A DNA stretch of 64,000 nt from assembly GCF_016909495.1 (NCBI RefSeq), contig NZ_JAFBFW010000003.1:62001-126000 (forward strand), read 5' to 3'. The stretch is from Pantoea coffeiphila (GTDB taxonomy: Bacteria; Pseudomonadota; Gammaproteobacteria; Enterobacterales; Enterobacteriaceae). Shown here piece after piece: positions 53,187-62,766 of the stretch (position 1 is the first letter of the stretch; the number at the start of each line of letters is the position of its first letter). The translations under genes were made by a program, and so were the position numbers. Below the pieces are notes generated by a model, which was not told the DNA's origin, searched no databases, and worked only from the letters and a program-made list of their open reading frames with translations.

Positions 53187-53254
53187 CACCCTTTACTGAA
53201 TTAATGCCTTTCTCAGGTAGGCATCGTTGTGCTCTGAATGACGAGGATAATAAA

Positions 53255-54586
53255 ATGAAAGCAATAACCTCTTCTCTCCACCGTTATAGGGTAATAAGTC
53301 CACGCGGAATGGTTAACGGCCGGAATGGCATGCTAATTATGGCGACGCTGTTAAGCCTTCCGGCTATGGCTGATGAAATAAAAGATAATAGCGATAATTA
53401 TATTGGCGGCTACCAAAGCTATTTCCATGAAGATTTAGAGACGCCAAAACCGGCGGTTAAATCTGCTGTTGTAGCCGAAGGTAAAGCGGCGACACCAGGC
53501 AACACGCCATCAGCAACCTCTGTCGCATCCGCATCTGGCGGTGCAACGGCGGCAGCAGCGTCAGCCACAGCCACTTCTGACGGGGCCACGGCATCAGCAG
53601 AAGCCCCAACAACACCTGCCGCAGCGCCAGGCTCCGTTCCCGATAAAGGCGGCGTCTTACTCAGCCAGGCCAACGAGGTCAGCGTACTGCGCCTGCGCCA
53701 GGACGAACCGCCGGTACACTGGAACAGCGTTGGCCGCAATATGGAAGCCGGAGGCCTGCACGGCAATATCGGCACGCAGATTGAAATTGATGATGCGCGC
53801 CGCAGCAACAATGAACACAACGGCGGGAAATTTAAATACGCCACGCTACAGGCCTTTTTATGGCATGACGAAATGCCGAACTGGTATTTCGGTTTCTACA
53901 ACGCCCGCGAAGACAGCTATAAAGGCCAGTTCAGCAATCAGCACTACAGCGGCACCAATACGATAAATGAAGTGTTTGTCGGGCATATTTTTGAAACCTG
54001 GCGCGGCAATATCGGTGCGGAAGTGATGGGCGGATCGGAATCGGCAGGCAAGCGCTGGAAAAGCCGCTTCAAGCTGTGGCAGGACCTGCGCCTCTCCGAC
54101 CGCTGGAGCATTGCGGGCTACGCCTTCGGCGAGTTCCAGCCGCAGGGCACCGAGCCGGGCAACGGCGATCTGGAGAAACTGATTTTCGAAACCGAACCGG
54201 CGCTTCAGTACCGCGTAAACCCGGATCTCGGCCTGTATCTGCGCCCGTTCTACTCCTACAACCGCCAGGAGCGCGAGCAGTGGGGCGATATCATCGAACG
54301 TGAATGGAAGGTGTCCGCCGGGTTGTGGAAAAACTGGTATCCGCTGCTAACTTCGCTGTACGTCGGCGTCGGCCAGAAGAAAACCACCAACGCCAGCGAC
54401 AGCTACGAGCTGTTCTACGATGGCCGCTATCAGTACGTTGGCGGAACTCTCAGCTACCCGATTGTGGATGAGCTGCGCCTGTACGGCGAATTTAAAGCGA
54501 AATTCACCAAAGAGGCCGGTGCCTGGACCACGGCAGGCTACTCCTGGACGCCGTTCACCGTTGTGGGCGCGGTTTATAATTTCTGA
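53255..54586 (+). CDS. OmpG-like outer-membrane porin with long low-complexity linker
   Basis: A 443-residue outer-membrane protein. The signal peptide is long (about 39 residues): a basic n-region to residue 24, then LIMATLLSLPAMA before DEIKD. Residues 64-129 are a Pro/Ala/Ser/Thr-rich low-complexity segment. From about residue 155 alternating aromatic and polar strands (YATLQAFLWHDEMPNWYFGF; WSIAGYAFGEFQ) look like an OmpG/oligosaccharide porin barrel, ending with the typical C-terminal Phe (VGAVYNF). GAGGA is 7 bases upstream of the ATG. It probably admits fructooligosaccharides. Confidence 0.78.
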   Translation: MKAITSSLHRYRVISPRGMVNGRNGMLIMATLLSLPAMADEIKDNSDNYIGGYQSYFHEDLETPKPAVKSAVVAEGKAATPGNTPSATSVASASGGATAAAASATATSDGATASAEAPTTPAAAPGSVPDKGGVLLSQANEVSVLRLRQDEPPVHWNSVGRNMEAGGLHGNIGTQIEIDDARRSNNEHNGGKFKYATLQAFLWHDEMPNWYFGFYNAREDSYKGQFSNQHYSGTNTINEVFVGHIFETWRGNIGAEVMGGSESAGKRWKSRFKLWQDLRLSDRWSIAGYAFGEFQPQGTEPGNGDLEKLIFETEPALQYRVNPDLGLYLRPFYSYNRQEREQWGDIIEREWKVSAGLWKNWYPLLTSLYVGVGQKKTTNASDSYELFYDGRYQYVGGTLSYPIVDELRLYGEFKAKFTKEAGAWTTAGYSWTPFTVVGAVYNF

Positions 54587-54600
54587 CGGGCAACGTAATC

Positions 54601-56094
54601 ATGAAAAAATTAACCTCTGCGGCGCTGGTCGCACTGCTGCTGTTGGCAGGCGGTACTATCCCTGCTTATTCACAAATGGGTAAAGAAACGCTGGAAAATA
54701 AAAAAATCACCCACGTTGAAGACTTCTTTCCGAAAATTAAAGGATCGTTCGTTGGCGATCCGATGCCGGCTTACGATAACGGTGAATTTAATATTTTTTA
54801 TTTGAATGATATTCGTGGCGGCGGCGATTTAGGCGTTCATGCGATTCATTTACTTTCCAGTGCGGATTTATATCACTATCAGAATCACTCAGAAGTCATT
54901 CCGTATGTGAATGACGTCGACAGCCCGGAATTGTTATTAGGCACCGGCTCAATGATTAAGGTCGGTGACACCTGGCACGCCTGGTATACGGCGCACAACG
55001 CCAATGTTTTCCCGGTGGAGTCGATCATGCACGCCACCAGCCAGGATCGCATTCACTGGGTTAAGCATCCGCAGGATACGATTCTACCGGGTGCGAACTA
55101 TCGCGGTAACGACTTCCGCGATCCGCACGTGGTGTGGGTGGAGGAAAAACAAGAATACTGGATGCTGATCACCACCCGCAGCAACGGGCGGGGGATTATT
55201 GCTCGCTACAGTTCAAAGGATTTAAAAACCTGGCAGGATCGCGGGGTCTTCTTCGACAACGATACGATTGCCCCGGATTCCAATCTGGAGTGCCCGACGC
55301 TGGTGTATTTCAACGGACGCTGGTATCTGAGCTTTAGCGATCAGTGGCCGCTGCGCCTGACGCAGTACCGCGTGGCGGATAAACCCGAAGGGCCGTGGCA
55401 TAAGCCGGATAATTACGTATTTGATGGTGCCGGGCTGTACGCCGGGAAGCTGGTGATGAAAAACGACCGGCTGTTTGTCTTCGGTTGGATACCGACCAAA
55501 GGCGGAAACAGCGACGGCGGTAACATTGACTGGGCGGGGAATCTGGTCGGGCACGAGCTGACCGCCGGAGCCAGCGGCCAGCTGAACAGCGTTATTCCGC
55601 AGGAGCTACAGGCGGCAATCGACGCTAACGGCGGCAAAACCCGGGCGCTGGAAAGCACCGCGCAGGTGGCGACCGCTACGCAGTTCGGCCCGCTGCGCTC
55701 GGCTATCTATCCGGCCTTACCGAAACGCGGTGTGCTGACCGCCAGCGTGGAGATACCAACCGCCGGAATGGCAATGAGCTTTGGCGTGAATAATAACAAC
55801 GTCGGCGAAGCACGGCTCAACGTGGTGTTTAATAAAAGCAAAGGCAAGGTCTATTTCTTTAATTCCCCGCTCGCCTCAATTAATCAGGCCAATGCCGAAT
55901 CCTGGGTCGATATTCCACTGGGCGAGAAAGTCGAGCTGAAGGTGCTGATCCAGAATTCGATGGCGGTGTTCTATATCAATAATAAAGCCGCATTCAGTGC
56001 GCGAATGTATGCCATGGAAGATAAACCCTGGAGCATCAGCCTGCCGCAAAAAGATGGCATTCACGCCGAATTAAAATTTAAAGAAATGATTTAA
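54601..56094 (+). CDS. Secreted GH32-clan beta-fructosidase
   Basis: A 497-residue protein with a signal peptide (LTSAALVALLLLAGG, ending near PAYS). The five-bladed-propeller catalytic residues are recognisable: Asp53 in VGDPMP (nucleophile, a variant of WMNDPNG), Asp174 in FRDPHV and Glu230 in LECPT. A C-terminal beta-sandwich follows. It should act in the periplasm (or outside) on fructans entering through the flanking porins. Only 14 bases from the first porin and 12 from the second, so the three form a unit. It is distant from the cytoplasmic GH32 of the same operon. Exact substrate unknown. Confidence 0.8.
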   Translation: MKKLTSAALVALLLLAGGTIPAYSQMGKETLENKKITHVEDFFPKIKGSFVGDPMPAYDNGEFNIFYLNDIRGGGDLGVHAIHLLSSADLYHYQNHSEVIPYVNDVDSPELLLGTGSMIKVGDTWHAWYTAHNANVFPVESIMHATSQDRIHWVKHPQDTILPGANYRGNDFRDPHVVWVEEKQEYWMLITTRSNGRGIIARYSSKDLKTWQDRGVFFDNDTIAPDSNLECPTLVYFNGRWYLSFSDQWPLRLTQYRVADKPEGPWHKPDNYVFDGAGLYAGKLVMKNDRLFVFGWIPTKGGNSDGGNIDWAGNLVGHELTAGASGQLNSVIPQELQAAIDANGGKTRALESTAQVATATQFGPLRSAIYPALPKRGVLTASVEIPTAGMAMSFGVNNNNVGEARLNVVFNKSKGKVYFFNSPLASINQANAESWVDIPLGEKVELKVLIQNSMAVFYINNKAAFSARMYAMEDKPWSISLPQKDGIHAELKFKEMI

Positions 56095-56106
56095 CGGGAC
56101 CTAATT

Positions 56107-57120
56107 ATGAAAAATTATCATGCCCTGGCGGTTTTCATTGCACTGATATTACCCGGCGTCACCCATGCCAGTATGAGCATGGCAAAAGACCGGGCGGGAA
56201 ACGTCATTGCGGTCGATCCCTGGTCCTACCTGGATGAGGAAGTGATGTGGACTTCGGCACGCTCTTCCAATCCTGCCGGGGGTAAAATTCACGGCCAGCT
56301 GAAAGTAAAGTATGCCATTGAGGATAACAACTGGCGGCACAGCAGCTTCCATAACGGCAGCGAATCCGCCACCTTTGTGCAGGGCGTGATGCGCCACGAT
56401 GCGCTGCCGGGCTGGTATCTGGCCTTTTCCGACGGCCGCACCACCAACTATAACGGCGCATGGGATAACCAAACCTACCTTAGCCAGGATCAGTGGACGC
56501 AGGTGATCGTTGGCCATGAGTATTTCTACCAGCGGCTGCGCTTCGGCTGGGATGTAATGGGCGGCAGCGCCTCGCAGGACGATCGCTGGCAGGCGCGCGC
56601 CAAGTTCTTTGCCGATCTGCGTGCTACCGATCGCCTGTCGTTCTTTGGCTACCTGTATCAGCAGATCGACCATCGCCGCAGCGGTGCCTCGCAAAACGAC
56701 CGCGATGTACGTTCGTTCCAGATTGAGCCGGGCGTGCAGTATATTATCAACAACACCACCGGCGTCTGGTTCCGCCAGGCGTTCTCCTCCGGCATTCTTG
56801 AGCGGGCGCAGTGGGGCAATATCGACAGCAAGGACTGGACCACCTCGGCAGGCGTCTGGCACAACTGGGGCAGGCTCTCCACCACCTTCAGCGGCGGCTA
56901 CGGCCACTTTAAGAAGGACAACGCCCTGCAGGACAACAGCGAGGTCTTCCAGGACAGGCGCTATCACTTCATCAAACTGACGGCCAACTATCCGATCACT
57001 TCACGCTTTACCGTGTCGGGGGAAGTGACCGGATCGGATATTGCGCAAAGCGGAAACTGGGTAACCAACGGCGATGCGATTACCACCGAGTATAAGCTGA
57101 TGCTGGATTATAATTTTTAA
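56107..57120 (+). CDS. Second OmpG-like outer-membrane porin
   Basis: A 337-residue porin: signal peptide ending near GVTHA, then a barrel with repeated strand patterns similar to the first porin (DALPGWYLAFSDGRT; RLSFFGYLYQQID; LMLDYNF at the end with C-terminal Phe). It lacks the low-complexity linker. It starts 12 bases after the secreted GH32 gene and ends the operon. Two porins around one periplasmic enzyme suggest different substrate sizes or chain types. Confidence 0.8.
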   Translation: MKNYHALAVFIALILPGVTHASMSMAKDRAGNVIAVDPWSYLDEEVMWTSARSSNPAGGKIHGQLKVKYAIEDNNWRHSSFHNGSESATFVQGVMRHDALPGWYLAFSDGRTTNYNGAWDNQTYLSQDQWTQVIVGHEYFYQRLRFGWDVMGGSASQDDRWQARAKFFADLRATDRLSFFGYLYQQIDHRRSGASQNDRDVRSFQIEPGVQYIINNTTGVWFRQAFSSGILERAQWGNIDSKDWTTSAGVWHNWGRLSTTFSGGYGHFKKDNALQDNSEVFQDRRYHFIKLTANYPITSRFTVSGEVTGSDIAQSGNWVTNGDAITTEYKLMLDYNF

Positions 57121-57176
57121 CGCGGCCGGAACCGGCTGACCGCAATCGGCAGGAATGTCGTCTGCACGGTTTGCTC

Positions 57177-57204
57177 TGTGCCCGAATCTGGCGTTTCGGG
57201 CACA
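57177..57204 (+). terminator. Terminator after the fructoside/porin operon
   Basis: TGTGCCCGAA and TTCGGGCACA form a perfect 10-bp stem with an 8-base loop, followed by TTCTC, 57 bases after the second porin's stop. Confidence 0.6.
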
Positions 57205-57324
57205 TTCTCAGGACTCCCGCTGGCTGTGATGCGCTGCTTTATCACGCCATGCTACCTGCCATTCCCGCGCGGTCAGTTATTCACAAGGCATTAATGGCTT
57301 TCAGATTGCCTCCGATCGGAATCT

Positions 57325-58743
57325 TCAGTTCTGCGGGCCATCAGCAACGGGCGTAGCGCTAAATCGCGCGGCGTTGATTTTTTTCATCCGCTTAAAGTAC
57401 CAGGCAAACAGGCCCAGATAGGCCACGGTGGCGACCGCCGCCAGGAGCAGCATCTGCGGATTCAGCGTGATGCTGGCTTTAGCGATCAGCATCGACAGCA
57501 TTTTTTCCAGCGGGTCAGAATCCACCGATGAGAACAGCCGATCCTGCGCCATTCCCTGTGGAAAACTATGCATGGCGATGGAGGTTTTCGTCACGAATTC
57601 AGCAATCAGCGTCGCGGCCCAGAGGAAAAGCGGGATCAGCACCGTGCCGATCAGCGTCATGCGGATCACTTTTCCCTGAGTAATGATCAGCAGCGCGGGG
57701 GCCAGCACCGTCAGCAATATGCCGCCGAGCGGCAGGACCTTATTGCCTGGTAGCAGAATGGCTATCACCAGCAGGACAGGGGCCAGGATATTGGCCACGG
57801 CCCACAGTTCCGCGCGGGAGGCGAGGATCGGCCAGTCGATGGCAACAAAGATCTGGCGGCCCTTCATGCGCTTCTCCATCATGCTGGCGATACCGTCGGA
57901 CAGCGGCTTGATCGCCGGCCCAAACCAGTTACCGACGGTGCCGAACAGCTCCAGTGAAATCCCGGCGGTGAAGGCCAGTGAAAACAGCTCGCTAACCGGC
58001 AGTCTGCCGAGTAGCCCGACAAAGAAGCCGAGATAAACGCCGATGGCGAATTTCGATCCCCAAAAGCCGATTTTTTGATTGAGCTTTTCCGCGTCAAAAT
58101 CGTATTTATCAATAAACGGAATAAACCGTGAAATCAGTTCGTTGATGGCTAAGACCGGCGGACAAATCAGCAGTGAGGGGTGTGCGGTGGTGGTAATGCT
58201 GCTGCGGTCATACTTCAGCAGCGCTTTGATCTGCGGCTGCATGACGTCTGAATTTATCAGCATCAGAATATACACCGCGCCAACCACACAGGTGGTTAAC
58301 ACCAGATTGCTTTCCGAGTAATACAGCGTCAGCAGGCCAATGACCGACAGATTCCAGATATTAAACAGATCAACGTTGAGCGTTTTTACTTTATTTAACG
58401 ACAGTAAAATCACATTGAGGAGAATACAGACGGCAGCGAAATAGAGCGTATACATCGACCCCCAGGTGATCACCGCCAGCGGTGCCCAGCCCAGATCGGC
58501 GATGGATAAGCTGACGCCGGTTGATTTAACAAATTGGGTCAATGCCGGGGCGAAAGCACCGGTTAACAGCGTAATCACCGCACCCATTCCGGTGAGCGCC
58601 AGCGCTATCAGAATGCCACCTTCCAGCGCTTTCGATAATTTGACTCTGAACAGCAAGGACAGAAGCGTGATGATAAAAAACATCATCGCCGGTGCACCAA
58701 GCGAAATAAAAGCGGTAAACCCGCTATTCATTGCAGAAAACAT
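57325..58743 (-). CDS. Galactitol-type PTS EIIC (GatC/SgcC-like), orphan
   Basis: A 472-residue membrane protein of the PTS galactitol EIIC class, with about ten hydrophobic segments; FGTVGNWFGPAIKPLSDGI and the ALLKYDRSS region fit. No EIIA or EIIB gene is visible within the window, unlike gat or sgc operons. It is co-directional with a PfkB kinase gene 76 bases upstream, so it may import a sugar unphosphorylated, with the kinase doing the phosphorylation, or use EIIA/B encoded elsewhere. GGAAGAG precedes the ATG at 58743. Confidence 0.78.
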   Translation of the reverse strand: MFSAMNSGFTAFISLGAPAMMFFIITLLSLLFRVKLSKALEGGILIALALTGMGAVITLLTGAFAPALTQFVKSTGVSLSIADLGWAPLAVITWGSMYTLYFAAVCILLNVILLSLNKVKTLNVDLFNIWNLSVIGLLTLYYSESNLVLTTCVVGAVYILMLINSDVMQPQIKALLKYDRSSITTTAHPSLLICPPVLAINELISRFIPFIDKYDFDAEKLNQKIGFWGSKFAIGVYLGFFVGLLGRLPVSELFSLAFTAGISLELFGTVGNWFGPAIKPLSDGIASMMEKRMKGRQIFVAIDWPILASRAELWAVANILAPVLLVIAILLPGNKVLPLGGILLTVLAPALLIITQGKVIRMTLIGTVLIPLFLWAATLIAEFVTKTSIAMHSFPQGMAQDRLFSSVDSDPLEKMLSMLIAKASITLNPQMLLLAAVATVAYLGLFAWYFKRMKKINAARFSATPVADGPQN

Positions 58744-58819
58744 CGTTCGGCTCTTCCTTTTCCATGGAATTTACGCGTTATCAGCACTCGGGGTCGTTGC
58801 GGGTACGCGTGTCCTGGTA

Positions 58820-59764
58820 TCAGCGTTCGGCACGTTGGTAGGTACACCTGCCTTTGCGCAGCTCGGCGTTCACCTCATGAAGAGAAGGGATCGCGTCATG
58901 GCCACCGTGGCGGGACACTTTAATCCCGGCGACCACCTGGGCAAAACGAATCGCCTCTTCCAGATTTTCCGGGTAATCAATCAGGTAGTTTGCCAGCGCG
59001 CCGGCAAAGCAGTCTCCGGCTCCGACGGTATCCACCGCATCAACCCGTAGCGCCGGAAAGAACACCGACCGCGCATCGCGATAAAGCAGGCAGCCGCTGC
59101 CGCCCATTTTGATAATGACGTTGTTCACCCCCATGCCATGGATTATTTTTGCCGCCGCCAGCGCCGACGTTTCATCATTTACGCTGATGCCCGTAATTCG
59201 CTCGGTTTCATGACTGTTCGGCACGATAATATCCGCATACGGGAAGCACTCCGGGTTAATACCCTGGACCGGGGCGGGGTCGAGAATGATCAGCATCCCT
59301 TTTTCGCGCGCTGTTTGCATCGCCGCCAGCACCGATTCTTTGCTGGTTTCCATCTGAATCAGCAGGATTTTTCCCTCAACCGAGTTAAGACGCTGGCTGA
59401 TTTCCGCCGCGCCAAAAGCAAAATTCGCGCCGAGATTCACCAGCAGCGTGTTTTCGCCATCCGGCTCCACTATCCCCACGCAGGAGCCGGTGCCCACGCC
59501 CTCTTTCACCATCAGCCAGCCGTCGTCTATGTTGCGTTCCCGCAGGTTTTGCCGCAGCTGTCTGCCGGAGGAATCATCGCCAATGCAGCCCAGAAAGCAG
59601 ACCTTCTTGCCATAGCGGGCGGCGCTGACTGCCTGGTTGTTGCCTTTACCGCCCGCGGCTAAACGAATTGATTCGCAGAAGGTGTTATCCCCGCTGGCAG
59701 GAAAATGATGGCAGTTAACAATCACATCCAGATTAATACTTCCCATAACGATAATATCGTACAT
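58820..59764 (-). CDS. PfkB-family carbohydrate kinase (ribokinase-like)
   Basis: A 314-residue PfkB kinase: MGSINLDVIVNCHHFP, the GGKGNNQAVSAARYG substrate motif and DTVGAGDCFAGAL with the catalytic Asp. It reads leftward, upstream of the EIIC gene, and probably phosphorylates the sugar that carrier brings in. No regulator gene lies in this small operon. Confidence 0.88.
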   Translation of the reverse strand: MYDIIVMGSINLDVIVNCHHFPASGDNTFCESIRLAAGGKGNNQAVSAARYGKKVCFLGCIGDDSSGRQLRQNLRERNIDDGWLMVKEGVGTGSCVGIVEPDGENTLLVNLGANFAFGAAEISQRLNSVEGKILLIQMETSKESVLAAMQTAREKGMLIILDPAPVQGINPECFPYADIIVPNSHETERITGISVNDETSALAAAKIIHGMGVNNVIIKMGGSGCLLYRDARSVFFPALRVDAVDTVGAGDCFAGALANYLIDYPENLEEAIRFAQVVAGIKVSRHGGHDAIPSLHEVNAELRKGRCTYQRAER

Positions 59765-60215
59765 GCGCGCTCCCTGGTGTTGGTTCTAAGTTATTTGTTT
59801 CGGTAATGAATATTGATATTTATAATTTTCTTTTAATGCGTTAAAGGATTTTTCAAGATGGGTGAATATACGTTGGCCTGGCGTGATTACTTTGTGTTTT
59901 ATTGCGGTTTTATTCGTTGATCGATAATGGTGTTATGGTTGTTTTTATATATTCCTGTTATTTGGTTTCATAATTAAATGAAGGTTTTAAATATTGTTTT
60001 CTCGAGGGTTAATGATGCATTTTTATGGCGAGGATTAGGTTTTTATTCTGGATGTTTGAGGCTGATGCCGCCGGGATAATTTCCTGAAAAATCAGATCCA
60101 GCTCAAACTTTCCAACAAAATCTATCCGCCGCTGCGGATGTGTATGCCGTTTGACAGTCATCGATCCTGGCCATTGCTAGAGTATACCCACATTAACATT
60201 GTCAGGTAGAAATCG
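59765..60215. other. AT-rich divergent intergenic region
   Basis: A 451-base non-coding region separating the leftward kinase/EIIC operon from the rightward dehydratase/MFS operon. It is AT-rich (59800-60060) and must hold both promoters. I see no convincing operator or gene. Confidence 0.55.
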
Positions 60216-61340
60216 ATGTCCAACACACTGAAAATTAAGAAACTCACGCCTTTTATCATGCATGTGCCGGTGACGAAAAATATCATTGGCGACTCCACTC
60301 ACAGCATTACCCACTGGGGAATGCCGGGGGTGATGATTGAAACCGAATGCGGTCTGGTGGGCTACGGCCATACCGGAACCCATGCGGATATCACCACCGA
60401 CCGGCTGATCACCACTATTATTACTGACGTCTTTGGTCCAATGCTGATTGGTGAAGACCCCACCGAAGTACGCCACCTGCACCGCAAGTTATCTCGTAGC
60501 TCAACCAATATCTGGGTGGGGCGTGGTGGATTGATGCAAATGGCCCTGTCGGCGATTGATATCGCGCTGTGGGATCTGAAGGCTAAACACGCGGGACAGC
60601 CGCTGTGGCAGCTGTTTGGCGGATCGAAGCAGGCAAAAGTGTCGGCCTACAATACCGACTGCGGATGGCTGGTACGCGACACCGCCGAGCTGGTGGACGA
60701 CTGTAAGAAAATGATCTTCGAAGAGGGCTTTAACGCCATCAAAATGAAGATCGGCAAGCCTGATCCGAAAGAGGATATACGCCGTATCGAAGCCGTCAGA
60801 AACGCGATTGGCGACGGTGCTCAGCTGATGGTGGATGCCAATGCTAAATGGGATATCAGCACGGCGAAGCAGTACGGTCCGCGCCTGGCCGACTATGACA
60901 TTACCTGGTTCGAAGAACCGATGTGGCATGATGATGTCTCCAGCCATAAAGAGCTGGCAAAACATATGACTACGCCGATTGCGCTTGGTGAACTGCTGTA
61001 TCAGTTTGATTCCTTTAAAGAGTTTGTGCTGGCCGGTGCGGTCGACTACCTGCAACCGGATGCCACGCGCTGCGGCGGCCTGACGGCGGTGTGGGAAATT
61101 GCTGACCTGGGAATGGCATTTAATCTGCCGGTCACCCCGCATCACGGCGATATGATGCAGGCGCAGCTCCACCTGGTGATGGCGCACCCGGCCTGTTCGC
61201 TGCTGGAGTATATTCCGTGGACGCTGGACTGTTTCGTTCATCCGGTGGTCGTGAAGGACGGTGTGTATCAAACGCCAACCGAACCGGGGGCGGGCACCAC
61301 GTTACGTCCGGAGGCTTTAGATCGCTTTAGCGTCAGATAA
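60216..61340 (+). CDS. Enolase-superfamily sugar-acid dehydratase (mandelate racemase group)
   Basis: A 374-residue enolase-superfamily enzyme. Catalytic Lys176/Lys178 (IKMKIGK), metal ligands Asp207 (VDANAKW), Glu233 (WFEEPM) and Glu259 (LGEL), and the Asp282/His309-His310 pair (LQPDATR; TPHHGD) fit the mandelate racemase subgroup, most of whose members dehydrate sugar acids. It is followed 79 bases later by an ACS-type organic-anion transporter, so the substrate is probably an aldonic or aldaric acid. The specific acid is not readable from the sequence. Confidence 0.88.
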   Translation: MSNTLKIKKLTPFIMHVPVTKNIIGDSTHSITHWGMPGVMIETECGLVGYGHTGTHADITTDRLITTIITDVFGPMLIGEDPTEVRHLHRKLSRSSTNIWVGRGGLMQMALSAIDIALWDLKAKHAGQPLWQLFGGSKQAKVSAYNTDCGWLVRDTAELVDDCKKMIFEEGFNAIKMKIGKPDPKEDIRRIEAVRNAIGDGAQLMVDANAKWDISTAKQYGPRLADYDITWFEEPMWHDDVSSHKELAKHMTTPIALGELLYQFDSFKEFVLAGAVDYLQPDATRCGGLTAVWEIADLGMAFNLPVTPHHGDMMQAQLHLVMAHPACSLLEYIPWTLDCFVHPVVVKDGVYQTPTEPGAGTTLRPEALDRFSVR

Positions 61341-61419
61341 TCCGATTTAATATTTCAGGGCTGTACCCTTTATTTCATTACTGTATTGATAATTAAAATA
61401 ACATCAGCAGAGGAATGTC

Positions 61420-62766
61420 ATGGATAAAACGTCTCCCGATCATTTGTCCGTCGCCATCAGCAAAGCGATAAAAAGAATTATCCCGATGGTGACGCTTATG
61501 TTTATTTTGGCCTACCTGGACCGGGCGAATATTGGTTTTGCTAAACAGCAGTTTCAATATGACACCGGGCTAAGCGATGCCGCCTATGCGTTTGGCGCGG
61601 GAATATTCTTTATCGGCTACGCGCTATTTGAAGTGCCCAGCAATATTCTGCTGTATAAAGTGGGAGCCAGAATATGGCTCGGCAGGATTATGATTACCTG
61701 GGGTCTGGTTTCCGCCTCAATGATGTTCGCCCATACCGAGAACGTTTTTATCTTCCTGCGTTTTTTACTCGGCGTGAGCGAGGCCGGTTTCTTCCCGGGG
61801 GTGATTCTGTATCTGACGTTCTGGTTCCCGCTGCATATCCGCGCCAGGGTGACCGGTTATTTCCTGTTCGGCGCGCCGCTGGCATTCATTATCGGCGGGC
61901 CGCTCTCGGGCGGGCTGCTGACGCTGGACGGCACGCCGTTTGCCTTTGGTCTGCACGGCTGGCAGATGATGTTCCTCGTTGAGGGGCTGCTGGCATCCAT
62001 CGTCGGGGTGTGGGTGATTTTTTACCTGGACGATCGCCCGGAAAAAGCCAAATGGCTGAATGCCAGCGAGAAGAAAGCGCTTTCGGATAAGCTGACAGCG
62101 GAAGACGAACAAAAAATTGCCCACGGACCAAAAGGCGCACTGGCGGCACTGCTGGACATCAAGGTGCTGTATCTGTGCCTGATCTGGTTTACCGTGCAGG
62201 TCTGCGGCTACGGGATTTACTTCTTCCTGCCGACGCAGATCGCCACGCTGATGGGCACCAAAGTGGGTCTGCTGGTGGGCTTTGTCACCGCCATTCCGCC
62301 TCTGTGCGCGGCAATAGCCGTCTATTACGTACCGCGAATTTCCGAGAAGCTGGGCGAGCGGCGGATCGTGGCGGCGGTGACCTTTATGCTGGGCGCAGCG
62401 GGCATTGCCATCTCCGGTTTTGCCGACAGCGTCCCGGTTATCGCTATTACCGCACTGTGCGTAGCCGCAGCGGGTCACCTGGCGATGCAGCCGCTGTACT
62501 GGACCTTCCCGTCTTCCTATTTAGGCGGTACGGCGGCGGCATCGGGGATTGCGCTGATTAACTCGATGGGCAACCTGGGCGGTTTTGTTGCGCCGAACAT
62601 CCGCGTATGGGCCGAGCAGACGTTCCACTCCGCCCGGGCGGGGCTGTACTTCCTCGCGCTGGTGACCTTTATCGGCGGCGTGATGATCCTGCTGCTGCGC
62701 CGTATGGGAATGGATAAAAAGGTGGTGGCTCCTTCCACGACAGTGTCATCCGCCGCGCTGAACTGA
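61420..62766 (+). CDS. ACS-family MFS transporter (sugar acid/organic anion)
   Basis: A 448-residue major facilitator of the anion:cation symporter type (GudP/DgoT/tartrate-like): FILAYLDRANIGFAKQQF, FIGYALFEVPSNI, FLLGVSEAGFFPGVILYL. It lies downstream of the dehydratase gene and probably imports its substrate. AGAGG precedes the ATG at 61420. Confidence 0.88.
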   Translation: MDKTSPDHLSVAISKAIKRIIPMVTLMFILAYLDRANIGFAKQQFQYDTGLSDAAYAFGAGIFFIGYALFEVPSNILLYKVGARIWLGRIMITWGLVSASMMFAHTENVFIFLRFLLGVSEAGFFPGVILYLTFWFPLHIRARVTGYFLFGAPLAFIIGGPLSGGLLTLDGTPFAFGLHGWQMMFLVEGLLASIVGVWVIFYLDDRPEKAKWLNASEKKALSDKLTAEDEQKIAHGPKGALAALLDIKVLYLCLIWFTVQVCGYGIYFFLPTQIATLMGTKVGLLVGFVTAIPPLCAAIAVYYVPRISEKLGERRIVAAVTFMLGAAGIAISGFADSVPVIAITALCVAAAGHLAMQPLYWTFPSSYLGGTAAASGIALINSMGNLGGFVAPNIRVWAEQTFHSARAGLYFLALVTFIGGVMILLLRRMGMDKKVVAPSTTVSSAALN

